64,000 nt of DNA from Rhodopseudomonas palustris (GCF_003031265.1 NZ_CP019966.1:1674001-1738000), one strand, 5' to 3'; numbered from the stretch's first letter, positions 49,402-60,498 are shown. The notes: a model not told the origin generated them from the sequence alone. Made by a program: numbers and translations.

Positions 49402-49728
49402 ATGAGCATCGAGCAATTCATCGACAACGAAGTGAAGGCCAACGACGTCGTGCTGTTCATGAAGGGCACGCCGCAGTTTCCGCAGTGTGGCTTCTCCGGT
49501 CAGGTGGTGCAGATCCTCGATCACATCGGCATTCCGTATAAGGGCCACAACGTGCTCGAGAACGCCGAACTGCGCGACGGCATCAAGGTCTATTCGAACT
49601 GGCCGACCATTCCGCAGCTTTACGTGAAGGGCGAATTCGTTGGCGGCTGCGACATCGTGCGCGAAATGTTCCAGGCCGGCGAACTGCAGAAGCTGTTCAC
49701 CGACAAGGGCATCAAGGCCGCCGCCTGA
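49402..49728 (+). CDS. grxD: Monothiol glutaredoxin (Grx4/GrxD)
   Basis: 108 residues. CGFS active site in [33 protein letters not shown] (cis-Pro loop and GG-C-D glutathione-binding) complete the family. Binds and hands on [2Fe-2S] clusters, with BolA. GAAAAGGATTCGCC before ATG 49402. A macro-domain gene begins overlapping its stop. Confidence 0.96.
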   Translation: MSIEQFIDNEVKANDVVLFMKGTPQFPQCGFSGQVVQILDHIGIPYKGHNVLENAELRDGIKVYSNWPTIPQLYVKGEFVGGCDIVREMFQAGELQKLFTDKGIKAAA

Positions 49729-50267
49729 GCCCCTTCGTTCGCCAGATCGGCACGGCGACCTGTGAGGTCGTCGTCGCCGACATCACCACGCTCGCCGTCG
49801 ACGCGATCGTCAACGCCGCCAATTCGTCGTTGCTCGGCGGCGGCGGCGTCGATGGCGCAATCCATCGTGCGGCCGGTCCTGAGCTGCTCGCCGAATGTGA
49901 AACGCTCGGCGGCTGCGCCACCGGCGATGCCAAGATCACCCGCGGCTACCGTTTGCCTGCGCGCCATGTGATCCACGCCGTCGGCCCGATCTGGCACGGC
50001 GGCGGCTATGGCGAAGATGCCGCGCTCGCCTCCTGTTACGCCCGCGCCCTGCAGCTCGCGAACGAGCATGCGCTGAGCTCGATTGCGTTCTCGGCGATCT
50101 CGACCGGCGTTTACGGTTTCCCGCTGGAGCGAGCGGCGCCGATTGCGGTTAAGACCACCCTGGATGCGCTGCGCTCGACCACTTCAGTGACCCGAGCGGT
50201 GTTCTGTTGCTTCTCGCCCGCGAGTGCCGAGTTGCACCGCGCGGCGCTAGCGGAAGCGGCCCCTTGA
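49725..50267 (+). CDS. Macro-domain (MacroD-type) ADP-ribose/O-acetyl-ADP-ribose hydrolase
   Basis: About 180 residues if it starts at CTG 49725, whose last two bases and following A form the grxD TGA. Reading [42 protein letters not shown] and STGVYGFP gives the full macro fold with the MacroD NAAN and GGGGVDGAI motifs. No ATG, GTG or TTG is in frame between 49725 and TTG 49830; starting at 49830 would remove the NAAN loop and N-terminal strand. Reads ADP-ribose-type ligands; role unknown, coupled to grxD. Confidence 0.85.
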   Translation: MSPFVRQIGTATCEVVVADITTLAVDAIVNAANSSLLGGGGVDGAIHRAAGPELLAECETLGGCATGDAKITRGYRLPARHVIHAVGPIWHGGGYGEDAALASCYARALQLANEHALSSIAFSAISTGVYGFPLERAAPIAVKTTLDALRSTTSVTRAVFCCFSPASAELHRAALAEAAP

Positions 50268-50326
50268 AACCGCTCCACGCGCCGCTACCATCACATCTAC
50301 GAAAAAGAACTTAGGAGGATACGAGA

Positions 50327-51607
50327 ATGCTGCATCGCGCTGCGCGATGGTTGATGGCAGGAGCGCTGGCCGTAATGGCCGCGAGCCCGGCGATCGCCGA
50401 GACCACCTTCGACCTGCCGCCGAGCGTGCAGTTCTCCGACAAGAAACTCGAACGCATCGACGAGTTCTTCAACAAGATCATCGCCGAAGGCAAGATTCCC
50501 GGCGCGATCGTGTATATCGAGCGCCACGGCAAGCCGGTCTATCACAAGTACTTCGGCGTTCGCGACGTCGCCACCAAAGAGCCGATGACCGACGACACCA
50601 TCTTCCGGCTGGCGTCGCTGACCAAGCCGTTCACGGCATTCGCGGTGATGACGCTGGTCCAGGACGGCAAGATCAAGCTCGACGATCCGGTGTCGAAATA
50701 CATCCCGGCATTCGCCGACACCAAGGTCGGCGTCGAGAAGAAGCGCGAGGACGGCGAGAAGTATCTCGATTTCGTCGCACCGAAGCGGCCGATCCTGATC
50801 AGCGATCTGTTGCTGCACACATCGGGCATCACTTACGGTTTCTATGGCGACAGCCTGGTGCGCAAGGCCATCGCGGCGGCCAAAATCTACGATGGCGATC
50901 CGAGCAATGCCGAATTCGCCGAGCGGATCGCCAAGCTGCCGCTGCAGGAGCAGCCCGGCACGCTGTGGGACTACGGCAATTCCTACGAGGTGCTCGGCCG
51001 GGTGATCGAGGTCGCCTCCGGCAAGTCGTTCTATGAGTACCAGAAGGAGCGGCTGTTCGATCCGCTCGGGATGAAGGATACCCGCTATTATCTGACCACC
51101 GAGGAACAGAAGGCGCGGATGGCGCAGCCGATGCCGAACGATGCCGACTTCCGGGTCGGGCGGCCGAGCCGGCCGGACATCGTCAAGAAATGGGAATCCG
51201 GTGGCGGCGGCCTGACCTCGACGCCGTCCGACGTGATCCGCTTCGTCCGCATGCTGCACAACAAGGGCGAGCTCGACGGCAAGCGTTATCTCAGCGAAGC
51301 CGTGTTCAAGGACATGACCACCGATCACATCGGTCCGAACTCCGGCGTCGAACGCGACTACTTCTATTTCCCGGGTGACGGGTTCGGCTACGGCTACGGC
51401 CTCGGTGTCCGCACCGATGCCGGCAACGCCAAGCCGCCGCCGCCCGGTTCGCTCGGCGAATTGAAGTGGGACGGCGCTTCGGGCTGCTACTTCGTGGTCG
51501 ATCCGAAGCTCGACATGTTCTTCGTGCTGATGGAGCAGACCCCGTCGCATCGCCAGCCGATCCAGCGCGAGCTGAAGAAGCTGGTCTATGAGGCGCTGGA
51601 CAACTGA
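50327..51607 (+). CDS. Beta-lactamase-fold serine hydrolase (class C-like)
   Basis: 426 residues. Signal peptide (LMAGALAVMAASPAIAE) then the beta-lactamase/EstB domain: catalytic SLTK in RLASLTKPFTAF, the YGN tyrosine motif in WDYGNSYEV, and HTSGI. The KTG-type third motif is not obvious. Probably a periplasmic esterase or peptidase rather than a resistance enzyme. GGAGGATACGAG before ATG 50327. Confidence 0.9.
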   Translation: MLHRAARWLMAGALAVMAASPAIAETTFDLPPSVQFSDKKLERIDEFFNKIIAEGKIPGAIVYIERHGKPVYHKYFGVRDVATKEPMTDDTIFRLASLTKPFTAFAVMTLVQDGKIKLDDPVSKYIPAFADTKVGVEKKREDGEKYLDFVAPKRPILISDLLLHTSGITYGFYGDSLVRKAIAAAKIYDGDPSNAEFAERIAKLPLQEQPGTLWDYGNSYEVLGRVIEVASGKSFYEYQKERLFDPLGMKDTRYYLTTEEQKARMAQPMPNDADFRVGRPSRPDIVKKWESGGGGLTSTPSDVIRFVRMLHNKGELDGKRYLSEAVFKDMTTDHIGPNSGVERDYFYFPGDGFGYGYGLGVRTDAGNAKPPPPGSLGELKWDGASGCYFVVDPKLDMFFVLMEQTPSHRQPIQRELKKLVYEALDN

Positions 51608-51617
51608 TGATGCGACG

Positions 51618-53246
<1,629 letters not shown>

Positions 53247-53370
53247 GGGCGATTTCCTCGGGCGGCGGATGCCGGTGTTGTTGTTTGCACCGATCAAATC
53301 CGCAGGCGGCGAGGGGAGTCAACACGGATCACGCGTCATTCCGCGGCGCAGAGCGCACGAACATCGCACA

Positions 53371-53488
53371 GTCATTCCGGGGCGCGAGCGAAAGCTCGCG
53401 AACCCGGAATCCAGAGGTTAGAGCAGGAATGCGGCAGAACAGCTCGCGATTCCGGGTTCGCTCACTTCGTGAGCGCCCCGGAATGACG
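53371..53488. repeat. Palindromic intergenic repeat, family B (copy 4)
   Basis: GTCATTCCGGGGCGCGAGCG through GAGCGCCCCGGAATGAC, with an extra degraded left arm (CGTCATTCCGCGGCGCAG) at 53335. Between mdlC and the HTD2-like gene. Confidence 0.87.
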
Positions 53489-53503
53489 TGCATGTTGCAA
53501 GAG

Positions 53504-54361
53504 CTACCAGGTCGCCGTGGCCTTCATGGTCGGCACGCCGTCGGCGTTGGCGGTCCACAGGTCGAGGCCGGCTGCGGTCTCGTTGGCGTTGACGCTGAAG
53601 TCGGGGCCGTCGAAAAGCGGCTGCACGCCGCGATAGCTGAAGGTCTTCGGCACGCTGCCTTTGAGTTTGGCGGCGAATTCGACCAGCAGCGCGGCCTGCA
53701 TCGGGCCGTGCACGATCAGGCCCGGATAACCCTCGACCTTGGTGACGTAGTCGCGGTCGTAGTGGATGCGGTGGCCGTTGAAGGTCAGCGCCGAATATCG
53801 GAACAGCAGCACCGGATCGGCGAGGTGGCTTTCGCGATGCTTGGCGGCCGGCGGCGCAGCCGCAGGCTTGGCCGGCGCCGCGGGAGCGGCGGACGGCGGC
53901 GGCACGTCGCGATAGACGATGTCCTGGCGGTCGCGGATCGCAACGCCCCGCGGCGTGGTGATCTCATGATTGACGGTGACGAAGCACAGCGTGCCGGTCG
54001 AGCCCTGCTTGATCGTCACGTCGCCGATCGTCGAGGTCCGGGTCACTTCGTCGCCGACCTTGAGGGCGTCGACGAACTGCAGTTCGCCGCCCGCCCACAT
54101 CCGGCGCGGCAGCGGCACCGGCGGCAGGAAGCCGCCGCGGGTCGGGTGGCCGTCGGGGCCGAGCTGGTCCATCGGGTACACCGGCTGCCCGAGGCACCAG
54201 TGCACGGTGAAGGGAGCGGCATCGCCGGTCTGCGGCTTGCCGATGTCGAGGAACAACGTCGCGCGCAGCCCCTTCACGAGTTGCGGCGTGACCAGGTCGG
54301 TGGCCTGTTCGCTGCGGCCGATCCATTGCCGCAGATGATCGATGTCGAGCGCGTCGGTCAT
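53504..54361 (-). CDS. MaoC/HTD2-like acyl-CoA hydratase (mesaconyl-C4-CoA hydratase type)
   Basis: 285 residues: two hot-dog halves joined by an Ala/Pro linker (PPSAAPAAPAKPAAAPPAA, about 152-170). Second half has the hydratase signature ALTFNGHRIHYDRDYVTKVEGYPGLIVHGPM with catalytic Asp/His. Hydrates an unsaturated acyl- or aromatic-CoA. Starts 12 bp after the CoA-transferase gene stop on the same strand, so they are one operon. Family members include mesaconyl-C4-CoA hydratase of the 3-hydroxypropionate bicycle; exact substrate here unknown. Confidence 0.85.
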   Translation of the reverse strand: MTDALDIDHLRQWIGRSEQATDLVTPQLVKGLRATLFLDIGKPQTGDAAPFTVHWCLGQPVYPMDQLGPDGHPTRGGFLPPVPLPRRMWAGGELQFVDALKVGDEVTRTSTIGDVTIKQGSTGTLCFVTVNHEITTPRGVAIRDRQDIVYRDVPPPSAAPAAPAKPAAAPPAAKHRESHLADPVLLFRYSALTFNGHRIHYDRDYVTKVEGYPGLIVHGPMQAALLVEFAAKLKGSVPKTFSYRGVQPLFDGPDFSVNANETAAGLDLWTANADGVPTMKATATW

Positions 54362-54373
54362 GTTGGTCCTCGC

Positions 54374-55468
54374 TTACTTGCGCTTGTCGCCGATGCCCGG
54401 CACCGCGCCGTAGCGGCGCTCGTCGCCGACGAAGATCGCCGCCGGTGCCGGATAGCTGACCTTGCCGTTCGGGGTGTCGACTTCGATCCGGCGCAGATGC
54501 GGATGGTGCGACAGGTCTTCCATCGCGTTGACTTCGGCGAACGCGATGTCTGCGGCGGCCAGATGTTCGAGCAGATCGTCGCGGGTCAGCGAGCCGAAGA
54601 TGTCGGCCACGATCTTATCGGTGTAGGCGCGGTTCTTCACCCGCTCGACGCCGTTGCACAGCCGCGGATCGTTCGGCAGGTCGGGCTGGCGCAGCACGTC
54701 CGAGCACAGCTTCTTCCACTCGCGCTCGCTCTGGATCGAGATCAGGATGTCCTTGCCGTCCTTGCTGGTGAACACGCCATAAGGCGCGATCGACGGATGG
54801 GCGAGGCCGAGACGCTTGGGCGGATTGCCTGCCTCGGCGTTGAGCAGCGGCACGGTCAGCCAGTCGGCCATCACGTCGAACATCGAGATCCGGATGTCGG
54901 CACCCTGGCCGGTACGGCCGCGGCCGATCAGCGCCTCGAGGATCGCCGCGTGCGCTGTGGCGCCGGTGGCGACGTCGACGATTGACATGCCGACGCGGGA
55001 GGCGCTTTCCGGGCCGCCCGTGATCGACGCGAGACCGCTTTCGGCTTGGATCAACAGGTCATAGGCCTTGCGATGGGCGTAGGGGCCCTCGTCACCGTAA
55101 CCGGAGATCGTGCAGATGATCAGCTTCGGATAGTCTTTGCGCAGCCGCTCGCGGGCAAAGCCGAGCTTGTCCATCGAGCCGGGCTTGAGGTTCTGCAGCA
55201 AGACGTCGGCCGAGGCGATCAGCTTTTCCAGCTCCGCGCGGCCTTCCTTGGTCGCGAGGTCGACCACCGCGGATTCCTTGCCGCGGTTGAGCCAGACGAA
55301 GTAGCTGCTCTGGCCCTTGGCGGCGGCGTCGTAGCCGCGGGCGAAATCGCCTTCGGGCCGTTCGATCTTGATGACGTGTGCGCCGGCATCGGCGAGCCGC
55401 GAGCTGCAATACGGCGCGGCAACCGCCTGTTCGACGGCGATGACGGTCAGTCCTTCGAGCGGAAGCAT
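54374..55468 (-). CDS. CaiB/BaiF family III CoA-transferase (mesaconyl-CoA transferase-like)
   Basis: 364 residues. N-terminal GLTVIAVEQAVAAPYCSSRLADAGAHVIKIERPEGDFARGYD; the catalytic Asp lies in the region MSIVDVATG. Shorter than the paralogue at 19665. Directly upstream of a mesaconyl-hydratase-like gene (12 bp), a combination also seen in mesaconate/itaconate or 3-hydroxypropionate-type pathways. Moves CoA between organic acids; substrate to be defined. Confidence 0.88.
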   Translation of the reverse strand: MLPLEGLTVIAVEQAVAAPYCSSRLADAGAHVIKIERPEGDFARGYDAAAKGQSSYFVWLNRGKESAVVDLATKEGRAELEKLIASADVLLQNLKPGSMDKLGFARERLRKDYPKLIICTISGYGDEGPYAHRKAYDLLIQAESGLASITGGPESASRVGMSIVDVATGATAHAAILEALIGRGRTGQGADIRISMFDVMADWLTVPLLNAEAGNPPKRLGLAHPSIAPYGVFTSKDGKDILISIQSEREWKKLCSDVLRQPDLPNDPRLCNGVERVKNRAYTDKIVADIFGSLTRDDLLEHLAAADIAFAEVNAMEDLSHHPHLRRIEVDTPNGKVSYPAPAAIFVGDERRYGAVPGIGDKRK

Positions 55469-55491
55469 CCAATCAATCCTGCAATGGCTAC

Positions 55492-55572
55492 GTCATTGCG
55501 AGGAGCGAAGCGACGAAGCAATCCAGGCTCGGTGCACTCGGCTCTGGATTGCTTCGCTTCGCTCGCAATGAC
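55492..55572. repeat. Palindromic intergenic repeat, family A (copy 4)
   Basis: GTCATTGCGAGGAGCGAAGC through GCTTCGCTCGCAATGAC, 81 bp, between the CoA-transferase and acyl-CoA dehydrogenase genes. Confidence 0.9.
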
Positions 55573-55616
55573 GAAGGAGACGGTTCAAGCGGGGCAGCGG
55601 TTTGCTGCCCGCGCCC

Positions 55617-56789
55617 TCAGTACGACCGCGGCATCCCGAGCACGTGCTCGGCGAGATGCGACAGGATCAGGTTGGTCGAGATCGGAGCCACCTGATACAG
55701 CCGGGTTTCGCGGAACTTGCGCTCGACGTCGTATTCCTCGGCGAAGCCGAAACCGCCGTGGGTCTGGATGCAGGCGTTGGCCGCCTCGAACGATGCGTCG
55801 GCCGCGAGCATTTTGGCCATGTTGGCCTCGGCGCCGCAATCCATGCCGGCTTCGTACTTGCGGGTGGCTTCCTTCACCATCAGCTCGGCCGCGCGCATGT
55901 TGGCGTAGGCCTTGGCGATCGGGAACTGGATGCCCTGGTTCTGGCCGATCGGTCGGCCGAACACGGTGCGGTCCTTGGCGTAGGCGCTGGCCTTGGCGAT
56001 GAACCACTTGGCGTCGCCGACGCACTCCGAGGCGATCAGGATGCGCTCGGCATTCATGCCGGAGAGGATGTAGCGGAAGCCCTTGCCCTCTTCGCCGATC
56101 AGGTTCTCCTTCGGCACTTTCATGTCGGTGAAGAACACTTCGGTGGTGGCGTGGTTCATCATGGTGCGGATCGGGCGGATCTCGAGGCCATGGCCGCGCG
56201 CTTCGCGCATGTCGACCAGGAACACCGAGAGACCCTCGGTCTTCTTGGTCACCTGATCCTTCGGCGTGGTGCGCGCGAGCAGGATCATCAGGTCGGAATA
56301 CTCCGCCCGGCTGGTCCAGATCTTCTGGCCATTGACGATGTAGTCGCCGTTCGTGTCCTTCTTGGCGAAGGTCTTCAGCGAGGTGGTGTCGGTGCCCGAG
56401 GTCGGCTCGGTGACGCCGAACGCCTGCAGGCGGAGTTCACCGCTGGCGATCTTCGGCAGCCACTTGGCCTTCTGCTCGTCGCTGCCGTGCCGCAGCAGGG
56501 TGCCCATGGTGTACATCTGGGCGTGGCAACCGCCGCCGTTGCAGCCGGCGCGCTGGATCTCTTCCAGGATCGCCGCCGCGGCCGACAGCTTCAGGCCGGC
56601 GCCGCCGTATTCCTCGGGGATCAGAACGGAGAGGTAACCGGCCTCCGTCAGGGCGTCGACGAACGCCTTGGGATAGGCCATTTCGCGGTCGAGTTTGCGC
56701 CAGTACTCGCCGGGAAACTGCGCACACAGTTTGGCGACGGCGTCGCGGATGTCGTGGTATTCGTCCTGCTCCGCGGCATGGTGTTTCAT
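55617..56789 (-). CDS. Acyl-CoA dehydrogenase
   Basis: 390 residues from ATG 56789 (MKHHAAEQDEY); a longer N-terminal frame is Ser/Arg-rich and excluded. FAD-dependent acyl-CoA dehydrogenase with LRLQAFGVTEPTSGTDTTSLKT (FAD motif), YIVNGQKIWTSRAEYSDL and the C-terminal IQTHGGFGFAEEYDVERKFRETRLYQVAPISTNLIL. Subfamily not resolved; the context suggests it acts on the same substrates as the CoA-transferase, hydratase and P450. 34 bp downstream of the P450 stop. Confidence 0.92.
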   Translation of the reverse strand: MKHHAAEQDEYHDIRDAVAKLCAQFPGEYWRKLDREMAYPKAFVDALTEAGYLSVLIPEEYGGAGLKLSAAAAILEEIQRAGCNGGGCHAQMYTMGTLLRHGSDEQKAKWLPKIASGELRLQAFGVTEPTSGTDTTSLKTFAKKDTNGDYIVNGQKIWTSRAEYSDLMILLARTTPKDQVTKKTEGLSVFLVDMREARGHGLEIRPIRTMMNHATTEVFFTDMKVPKENLIGEEGKGFRYILSGMNAERILIASECVGDAKWFIAKASAYAKDRTVFGRPIGQNQGIQFPIAKAYANMRAAELMVKEATRKYEAGMDCGAEANMAKMLAADASFEAANACIQTHGGFGFAEEYDVERKFRETRLYQVAPISTNLILSHLAEHVLGMPRSY

Positions 56790-56823
56790 CGGCTGCGTCT
56801 TCTTGTTGGTTTTGGGGGGAAGG

Positions 56824-58089
56824 TCATGAGACCCGGACCGGCAAGGACTCGTAGCCCTTGACGAAGCTCGAATACACCCGCTTCGGCTCCCCGACAACTT
56901 CAATACGCTCGAAACGCTTGAGCATCTCCTCCCATACGATCCTCAGTTGCAATTCGGCCAAGCGCATCCCGACGCACCGATGGATACCGAAACCGAACGA
57001 CAGGTGGATCCGGGCCCGGGCGCGGTCGATGATGAATTCCTCCGGCCGCTCGATCACCTCGTCGTCGCGATTGCCCGAAACGTACCACATCACCACGCGG
57101 TCGCCCTTGCGGATGGTCTTGCCGCCGAGCTCGGTGTCCTGGAGGGCGGTGCGGCGCATGTGCGCCAGCGGCGTCTGCCAGCGGATCACCTCGGGCACCA
57201 TGGTGTCGATCAGCTTCGGGTTGGCCCGCAGCTTTTCGAATTCGTGCGGGTTCTCGTTCAGCGCCAGCACCGAGCCCGACATGGTGTTGCGGGTGGTGTC
57301 GTTGCCGCCGACGATCAGCAGCAGGATGTTGCCGATCAGGTTGTCGCGGTCCATCGTCCGGGTGGCGGCGTGATGCGCCATCATCGACAGCAGGTCGTTA
57401 CGCGGCTCCGAGTTCACCCGCTCGTTCCACATCCGGGCGAAATACGCGGCGCATTCGTTCAGCTCGTCGCGGCGCTGCTGCTCGGATTCGACCACGCCGC
57501 TCTTCGGTAGCGCGGTGGCGACGTCGGACCAGCGCGTCAGCTTGCGGCGCTCGTCGAACGGAAAATCGAACAGCGTCGCCAGCATCTGCGTCGTCAGCTC
57601 GATCGAGACGCGGTCGACGAAGTTGAAGGTCTCGCCCCGCGGCAGGCCGTCCAGCACTTTCTGGGTCCGTCCGCGGATCAGCACCGCCAGTTCGTCCAGA
57701 TGCTGCGGGGTGAACATCGGCGACACTGTCTTGCGCTGCGCCGAGTGCCGCGGCTCGTCCATAGCGATGAAGCTCGGCCAATCGTAACCGACCGGCGCGT
57801 CGCGGATCGAGATGCCGCCGCGCGTGGAGTCCGACGAGAAGATCTGGTGGTTGGTGTCGACATGCATGATGTCGTTGTACTTGGTGACGCTCCAATACGG
57901 CTCGATCGGCGCGTTGGTGCAGTAGTGCACGGGCTCTTCCTTGCGCAGCCGTTCGAACCACGGCCACAGCGTGTCGTCGCGGAAGTGCCGCGGGGCGCCG
58001 GGATGGAAATCCTTCAGCGGGGTCGCGTAGGCTTCCTCGCGTGCCGCCCGTAGCCGCGCCGCTTTTCCGGTCTCGATGGTGCCGTGCAT
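56824..58089 (-). CDS. Cytochrome P450, CYP153 family (terminal alkane/fatty-acid hydroxylase type)
   Basis: 421 residues from ATG 58089. I-helix GGNDTTRNTMSG (acid-alcohol pair DT), K-helix EVIRWQTPLAHMRR, and the haem-binding loop FGFGIHRCVGMRLAELQLRIVWEE with Cys. The MWYVSGNRDDEVI and IHLSFGFGIHRCVG segments are typical of CYP153 enzymes, which hydroxylate n-alkane or acyl chain ends; R. palustris carries one named CYP153A5, which this may be. Needs a ferredoxin and reductase; none is adjacent. Start of a minus-strand operon with the acyl-CoA dehydrogenase. Confidence 0.93.
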   Translation of the reverse strand: MHGTIETGKAARLRAAREEAYATPLKDFHPGAPRHFRDDTLWPWFERLRKEEPVHYCTNAPIEPYWSVTKYNDIMHVDTNHQIFSSDSTRGGISIRDAPVGYDWPSFIAMDEPRHSAQRKTVSPMFTPQHLDELAVLIRGRTQKVLDGLPRGETFNFVDRVSIELTTQMLATLFDFPFDERRKLTRWSDVATALPKSGVVESEQQRRDELNECAAYFARMWNERVNSEPRNDLLSMMAHHAATRTMDRDNLIGNILLLIVGGNDTTRNTMSGSVLALNENPHEFEKLRANPKLIDTMVPEVIRWQTPLAHMRRTALQDTELGGKTIRKGDRVVMWYVSGNRDDEVIERPEEFIIDRARARIHLSFGFGIHRCVGMRLAELQLRIVWEEMLKRFERIEVVGEPKRVYSSFVKGYESLPVRVS

Positions 58090-58435
58090 CGTCGTCCTCC
58101 CTGGCCATGTCATGGACGCTCGCCGCGGGTGGGCGGCGGCGGTCGCGGTCGGATTTTCGGTCCCGCCATGGTTCGGTCCGGCGGGTTCGGCCGTCTGATC
58201 AGATCGTCAATAGGCGGCAGCGGTGGGGCGCTTTCGGGGAGCCTGACCGGCCGTTCGAACAAATTGATTTGACGGTAGAAAAGCGCTCCGCGCGCGACTT
58301 GCGTCGACAAGCTGGAGACCATGCTGCACCGCCCGACCATTGGAGCCTTCTCAGGCTCCCGGTGCCGTGACATGGTGCACGCAAACAACACACGGCGACG
58401 CTGCCAGGCGCCGCCGAGCGGAGCGAGCACCCAGC
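58090..58435. promoter_or_regulatory. Divergent promoter region between CYP153 and the acyl-CoA dehydrogenase gene
   Basis: 346 bp with no supported gene. It must hold promoters for the P450 operon (minus) and the isovaleryl-CoA-type dehydrogenase (plus). An A+T-richer stretch at about 58259-58290 (AAATTGATTTGACGG) is the best candidate promoter core. No clear operator dyad was seen. Confidence 0.4.
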
Positions 58436-59608
58436 ATGATTCCCAACGCGCAGAGCCTGTTCAACTTCGATCTCGGCGAGACCGCCGACGCGATCCGGGA
58501 GACCGTTCGCGACTTCGCCGCTAACGAGATCGCACCGCGCGCCGAAGCCATCGACAAGACCAACACGTTCCCGCGCGACCTGTGGCCGAAGCTCGGCGCG
58601 CTCGGCCTGCACGGCATCACCGTCGAGGAAGACTACGGCGGCGCCGGGCTCGGCTATCTCGAGCACTGCATCGCGATGGAGGAGATCTCCCGCGCCTCGG
58701 CCTCGGTTGGCCTGTCCTATGGCGCGCACTCCAACCTCTGCATCAATCAGCTCCGCCGCAACGGCAACGAAGCGCAGAAGCGCAAATATCTGCCGAAGCT
58801 GATCAGCGGCGAACACGTTGGCGCGCTGGCGATGAGCGAGCCGGGCGCCGGCTCCGACGTGGTGTCAATGAAGACCCGGGCCGAGAAGAAAGGCGACCGC
58901 TTCATCCTCAACGGCAACAAGATGTGGATCACCAACGGTCCGATCGCCGAGACGCTGGTGGTGTACGCCAAGACCGATCCGAACGCCGGGCCGCGCGGCA
59001 TCACCGCGTTCCTGATCGAGAAGGGCTTCAAGGGTTTCTCAACGGCGCAGAAGCTCGACAAGCTCGGGATGCGTGGCTCCGACACCGGCGAACTGGTGTT
59101 CGAGGACTGCGAGGTGCCGGAGGAGAACGTGCTCGGCGAGGTCGGCCGCGGCGTCAATGTGCTGATGAGCGGGCTCGACTACGAGCGCGCGGTACTGGCC
59201 GCCGGCCCGGTCGGCATCATGCAGGCCTGCATGGACGTAGTGCTGCCCTACGTGCACGAGCGCAAGCAGTTCGGCGAGCCGATCGGCACCTTCCAATTGG
59301 TGCAGGGCAAGGTCGCCGACATGTACGTGACGATGAACGCCTCGCGCGCTTACGTCTATGCGGTGGCCAAGGCCTGCGACCGCGGCGAGACCACCCGCGA
59401 AGACGCCGCCGGCGCGATCCTGTACGCCGCCGAACGCGCCACGCAATGCGCGCTTGACGCGATCCAGCTGCTCGGCGGCAACGGTTACATCAACGACTAT
59501 CCGACCGGCCGCCTGCTGCGCGACGCCAAGCTCTACGAAATCGGCGCCGGCACCAGCGAGATCCGCCGCATGCTGATCGGGCGCGAGCTGTTCACCAAGA
59601 CGGCGTGA
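58436..59608 (+). CDS. ivd: Isovaleryl-CoA dehydrogenase-type acyl-CoA dehydrogenase
   Basis: 390 residues from ATG 58436. FAD motif [38 protein letters not shown], and the catalytic glutamate in [14 protein letters not shown], the location characteristic of isovaleryl-CoA dehydrogenase (helix G rather than the C-terminal Glu). [37 protein letters not shown] ends the protein. Acts in leucine breakdown or branched acyl-CoA oxidation. Divergent from CYP153; followed by a terminator. No methylcrotonyl carboxylase genes nearby, so the leucine role is inference. Confidence 0.88.
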   Translation: MIPNAQSLFNFDLGETADAIRETVRDFAANEIAPRAEAIDKTNTFPRDLWPKLGALGLHGITVEEDYGGAGLGYLEHCIAMEEISRASASVGLSYGAHSNLCINQLRRNGNEAQKRKYLPKLISGEHVGALAMSEPGAGSDVVSMKTRAEKKGDRFILNGNKMWITNGPIAETLVVYAKTDPNAGPRGITAFLIEKGFKGFSTAQKLDKLGMRGSDTGELVFEDCEVPEENVLGEVGRGVNVLMSGLDYERAVLAAGPVGIMQACMDVVLPYVHERKQFGEPIGTFQLVQGKVADMYVTMNASRAYVYAVAKACDRGETTREDAAGAILYAAERATQCALDAIQLLGGNGYINDYPTGRLLRDAKLYEIGAGTSEIRRMLIGRELFTKTA

Positions 59609-59621
59609 AGCGTCACGCGTT

Positions 59622-59651
59622 GCAAGGGCGCCATGTTGGCGCCCTTGCTTT
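59622..59651 (+). terminator. Rho-independent terminator
   Basis: GCAAGGGCGCC / GGCGCCCTTGC, a perfect 11-bp stem with ATGTT loop, then TTTG. 13 bp after the ivd stop. Confidence 0.8.
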
Positions 59652-59703
59652 GACATCTGTGCCCCCTATGGCTCCGCCCCTCGCTTGAAATCGGAGGGAC
59701 AAA

Positions 59704-60498
59704 ATGGACGCCAAGGAGGTCTCCGCGCATTGGGAGAGCAACGCCGAGACGTGGACGATGCTCTCGCGTGCCGGCCATGACCGATATCGCGATGCGCTGA
59801 ATACGCCGGCTTTCCTCGCGATGTTGCCGACGGTCGCTGGACTCAAAGGGCTGGACCTTGGCTGCGGTGAAGGCACCAACACGCGCGCCGTCGCGCGGCT
59901 CGGCGCCTCGATGACCGGACTCGACATCGCCCCGACCTTTCTGCGTCATGCCCGGGACGCCGAGCGACGTGATCCGCTCGGCATCGACTACGTGCTGGGA
60001 GACGGCCTCACGCTGCCGTTCGCAGACGGCAGCTTCGATTTCGTGACGGCCTTCATGTCGATGATGGACATGGTCGACCAGGCGGCTGTGCTCCGCGAGG
60101 TGACGCGAATCCTGAAGCCGGGCGGCTTTCTGCAGTTTTCCATCCTGCATCCCTGCTTCGTGCCGCCGACACGCCGCAACATCCGCGATGAGCACGGCGT
60201 TCCAGTGGCCATCGAACTGGCCGATTACTTCGACGAGAGCGACGGCCGGGTTGAGCGGTGGTTGTTTTCCGGCCTCTCGCCGGAGCAGCAGGCCACGCTG
60301 ACGCCGTTTGCGGTTCCGCGGTTTCACCGCACGCTGTCGACCTGGGTCGCGATGATCGTCGGGGCAGGGCTCAGGATCGAGGCGTTCGGCGAGCCGATGG
60401 CCTCGGAGGAGGTCGCTGCAGCCGAACCGATCGTCGCGGACACCCGGGTGGCCCCGATCTTTTTGCACGTGTTGGCGAAGCGCCCGATGACGCCTTAA
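59704..60498 (+). CDS. SAM-dependent methyltransferase
   Basis: 264 residues, class I methyltransferase. Motif I LKGLDLGCGEGTNTR, then TGLDIAPTFL, DGLTLPFADGSFDFVTAFMSMMDM (motifs IV/post-I) and ILKPGGFLQFSILHPC. UbiE/COQ5-like arrangement; substrate unknown. Ends overlapping the stop of the convergent DUF2927 gene by 4 bp. No operon partner. Confidence 0.9.
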   Translation: MDAKEVSAHWESNAETWTMLSRAGHDRYRDALNTPAFLAMLPTVAGLKGLDLGCGEGTNTRAVARLGASMTGLDIAPTFLRHARDAERRDPLGIDYVLGDGLTLPFADGSFDFVTAFMSMMDMVDQAAVLREVTRILKPGGFLQFSILHPCFVPPTRRNIRDEHGVPVAIELADYFDESDGRVERWLFSGLSPEQQATLTPFAVPRFHRTLSTWVAMIVGAGLRIEAFGEPMASEEVAAAEPIVADTRVAPIFLHVLAKRPMTP

